From NCBI RefSeq assembly GCF_051401765.1, contig NW_027480423.1, positions 1,860,001 through 1,924,000 on the forward strand: a stretch of DNA of 64,000 bases, written 5' to 3'. Under the pieces are notes generated by a model. The model was given only the letters and a program-made list of their open reading frames with translations. It did not search any database and had not been told where the DNA came from. Source of the stretch: Calliopsis andreniformis. Lineage: Eukaryota > Arthropoda > Insecta > Hymenoptera > Andrenidae. Numbering within the stretch: the stretch's first letter is position 1; each line of letters begins with the position of its first letter. Positions 62,787 to 64,000 of this stretch are shown here, in pieces. Made by a program: the position numbers and the translations under genes.

Positions 62787-64000
62787 CTTAGAAGTCAACG
62801 CCAGAATCATGAAATACAATAAAGATGCAACAGCTTTTCCAGCGTATTAAACGAATAATTTCAACCAGTGTGAATGTTATGGTCATTTCTACATTCGGAG
62901 CAACCTAGGCTTCACTCTAGGGCGTCGATCCACCAGATAGAATAGTTAGGGTCTTAGAAGTCAACGCCAGAAGCATAAAATTCAATAAAGATGCAACAGT
63001 TTTTCCATCGTATAGCAGGAATAACTGCAAACAGTGTGAAAGTACTGGTCATTTCTACGTTCCGGGCAACCTAGGCTTCACTCTATGGCGTTCTTCCACC
63101 ACGTGGAATAGCTACGGCCTCAGATGTCAACGCCTGAAGCATAAAATACAATAAAAATACAACAGCCTTTCCATCCTATAACAGGGACAATTGCAACCAG
63201 TTTGAAAGTGATGGTCATTTCTACGTTCCGGGGAACCTAGGCTTCACTCTAGGGCGTTACTCCACCAGATCAAATGGTTAGTGCCTTAGAAGTCAACGCC
63301 AGAAGCATAAAATACAATATAAACACAACAGTTTTTCCATCGTATAAAACGAATAATTGCTACCAGTATGGAAGTGATGGTCATTTCTACGTTCCGGGCA
63401 ACCTAGGCCTCACTCTAGAGCGTTGTTCCACCAGATTGAATAGTTAGGGCCTAAGAAATCAACGCCAGAAGCATAAAATACAATATAAATATAACAGTTT
63501 TTCCATCGTATAAAACGAATAATTTCAACCAGTGTGAACGTTATGGTCATTTCTACATTCGGCGCAACCTAGGCTTCACTCTAGGGCGTCGATCCACCAG
63601 ATAGAGTAGTTATGGCCTTAGAAGTCAACGCCAGAAGCATAAAATTCAATAAAGATGCAACAGTTTTTCCATCGTATAGCAGGAATAACTGCAAACAGTG
63701 TGAAAGTACTGGTCATTTCTACGTTCCGGGCAACCTAGGCTTCACTCTATGGCGTTCTTCCACCACGTGGAATAGCTACGGCCTCAGATGTCAACGCCTG
63801 AAGCATAAAATACAATAAAAATACAACAGCCTTTCCATCCTATAACAGGAACAATTGCAACCAGTTTGAAAGTGATGGTCATTTCTACGTTCCGGGGAAC
63901 CTAGGCTTCACTCTAGGGCGTTACTCCACCAGATCAAATGGTTAGTGCCTTAGAAGTCAACGCCAGAAGCATAAAATACAATATAAACACAACAGTTTTT
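62787..64000 (+). repeat. 4,316-bp unit, second copy, cut by the window edge
   Basis: Matches 58471-59684 without a visible difference. The last full monomer start is at 63877, leaving 124 bases of an incomplete monomer at the edge. Confidence 0.85.

Larger units (their letters stand above)
1..64000 (+). repeat. Tandem satellite array, ~166-bp monomer, about 385 head-to-tail copies
   Basis: The motif ggtcattt (variants gatcattt, cgtcattt) recurs every 166 bp: 7, 173, 339, 505, 671, 837 and so on to 63877. Landmarks in order along the monomer are: ttctacgttccgggcaacc (7-25), the palindrome cctagg (24-29), cactctagggcgttg (33-47), ccaccagatcgaatag (50-65), gaagtcaacgcc (78-88), cataaaatacaa (about 94-105), tttttccatcgtataaaacg (120-139) and gcaaccagtatgaaagttat (147-166). 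The consensus has 67 G+C in 166 (about 40%). Most length variation is single-base. No unrelated sequence interrupts the array and no reverse-oriented monomer was seen. The array has no visible end, so its real size exceeds the window. This is structural repeat DNA, probably heterochromatic. A centromeric role is inference only. Confidence 0.97.

Noticed and set aside
584..63818. Many recurring open reading frames of 62-96 codons on both strands, such as those starting at 4398, 9284, 37127 and 59296.
   Set aside because: They are the same repeat read over and over. A 166-bp monomer shifts the frame by one base each copy, so no frame is maintained. The forward ones need crossing from one monomer class to the next, plus- and minus-strand frames overlap, and no domain, codon pattern, promoter context or splice structure supports coding.
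1..64000. CRISPR array.
   Set aside because: There is no repeat-spacer alternation; the whole 166-bp unit is repeated and there are no cas genes.

Overview
The window is one uninterrupted tandem satellite DNA array. A head-to-tail monomer of about 166 bp fills it from the first base to the last. Taking the recurring ggtcattt motif as the start, the first full monomer begins at 7 and the last (cut by the window edge) at 63877. That interval fits about 385 monomers averaging 165.9 bp, the shortfall coming from one-base deletions in certain monomer classes. All copies lie in the same orientation. I found no protein gene, rRNA, tRNA, transposon, CRISPR array or unique-sequence island.

This points to constitutive heterochromatin of a eukaryotic chromosome, most plausibly pericentromeric or centromeric, but the species cannot be named. 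The consensus is about 40% GC, with a GC-richer half (positions 1-95) and an AT-rich half (95-166). It has seven CpGs, so CpG is not depleted. 166 bp is close to chromatosome length, as in many centromeric satellites, but length alone does not identify a family.

The monomers fall into recurring classes arranged as higher-order repeats (HORs). The clearest is a 12-monomer unit of 1,990 bp (37166-39155, called P1-P12 here). A 10-monomer copy (39156-40813) and an 11-monomer copy (40814-42637) follow it directly, and a six-monomer partial unit (36171-37165) precedes it. The same classes recur in other orders elsewhere.

Layout: 1-1500 divergent monomers with an 830-bp pair; 1501-9300 P-class blocks with 2,487- and 4,146-bp repeats; 9295-11330 blocks shared with 15-17 kb; 11330-13270 an old copy of the divergent 'Z' block; 13277-25100 a duplicated X-Y region (5,476-bp offset); 25100-26550 hexamer-spaced transition; 26553-35045 a 5,141-bp duplication containing three further Z copies; 34640-35990 a five-monomer tandem; 36171-42637 the 12-mer HOR array; 42638-51300 a 3,317-bp duplication; 51300-55470 a third Y copy; 55414-58470 an 1,826-bp repeat; 58471-64000 a 4,316-bp repeat with a nested four-monomer HOR.

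The history read from this is repeated register-preserving unequal exchange or amplification: duplications and deletions are whole numbers of monomers, and their junctions are hybrid monomers. The small open reading frames scattered through the window come from the repeat itself. The monomer length is not a multiple of three, so no frame is kept from copy to copy. Block boundaries were found by eye and are good to roughly 30 bp.
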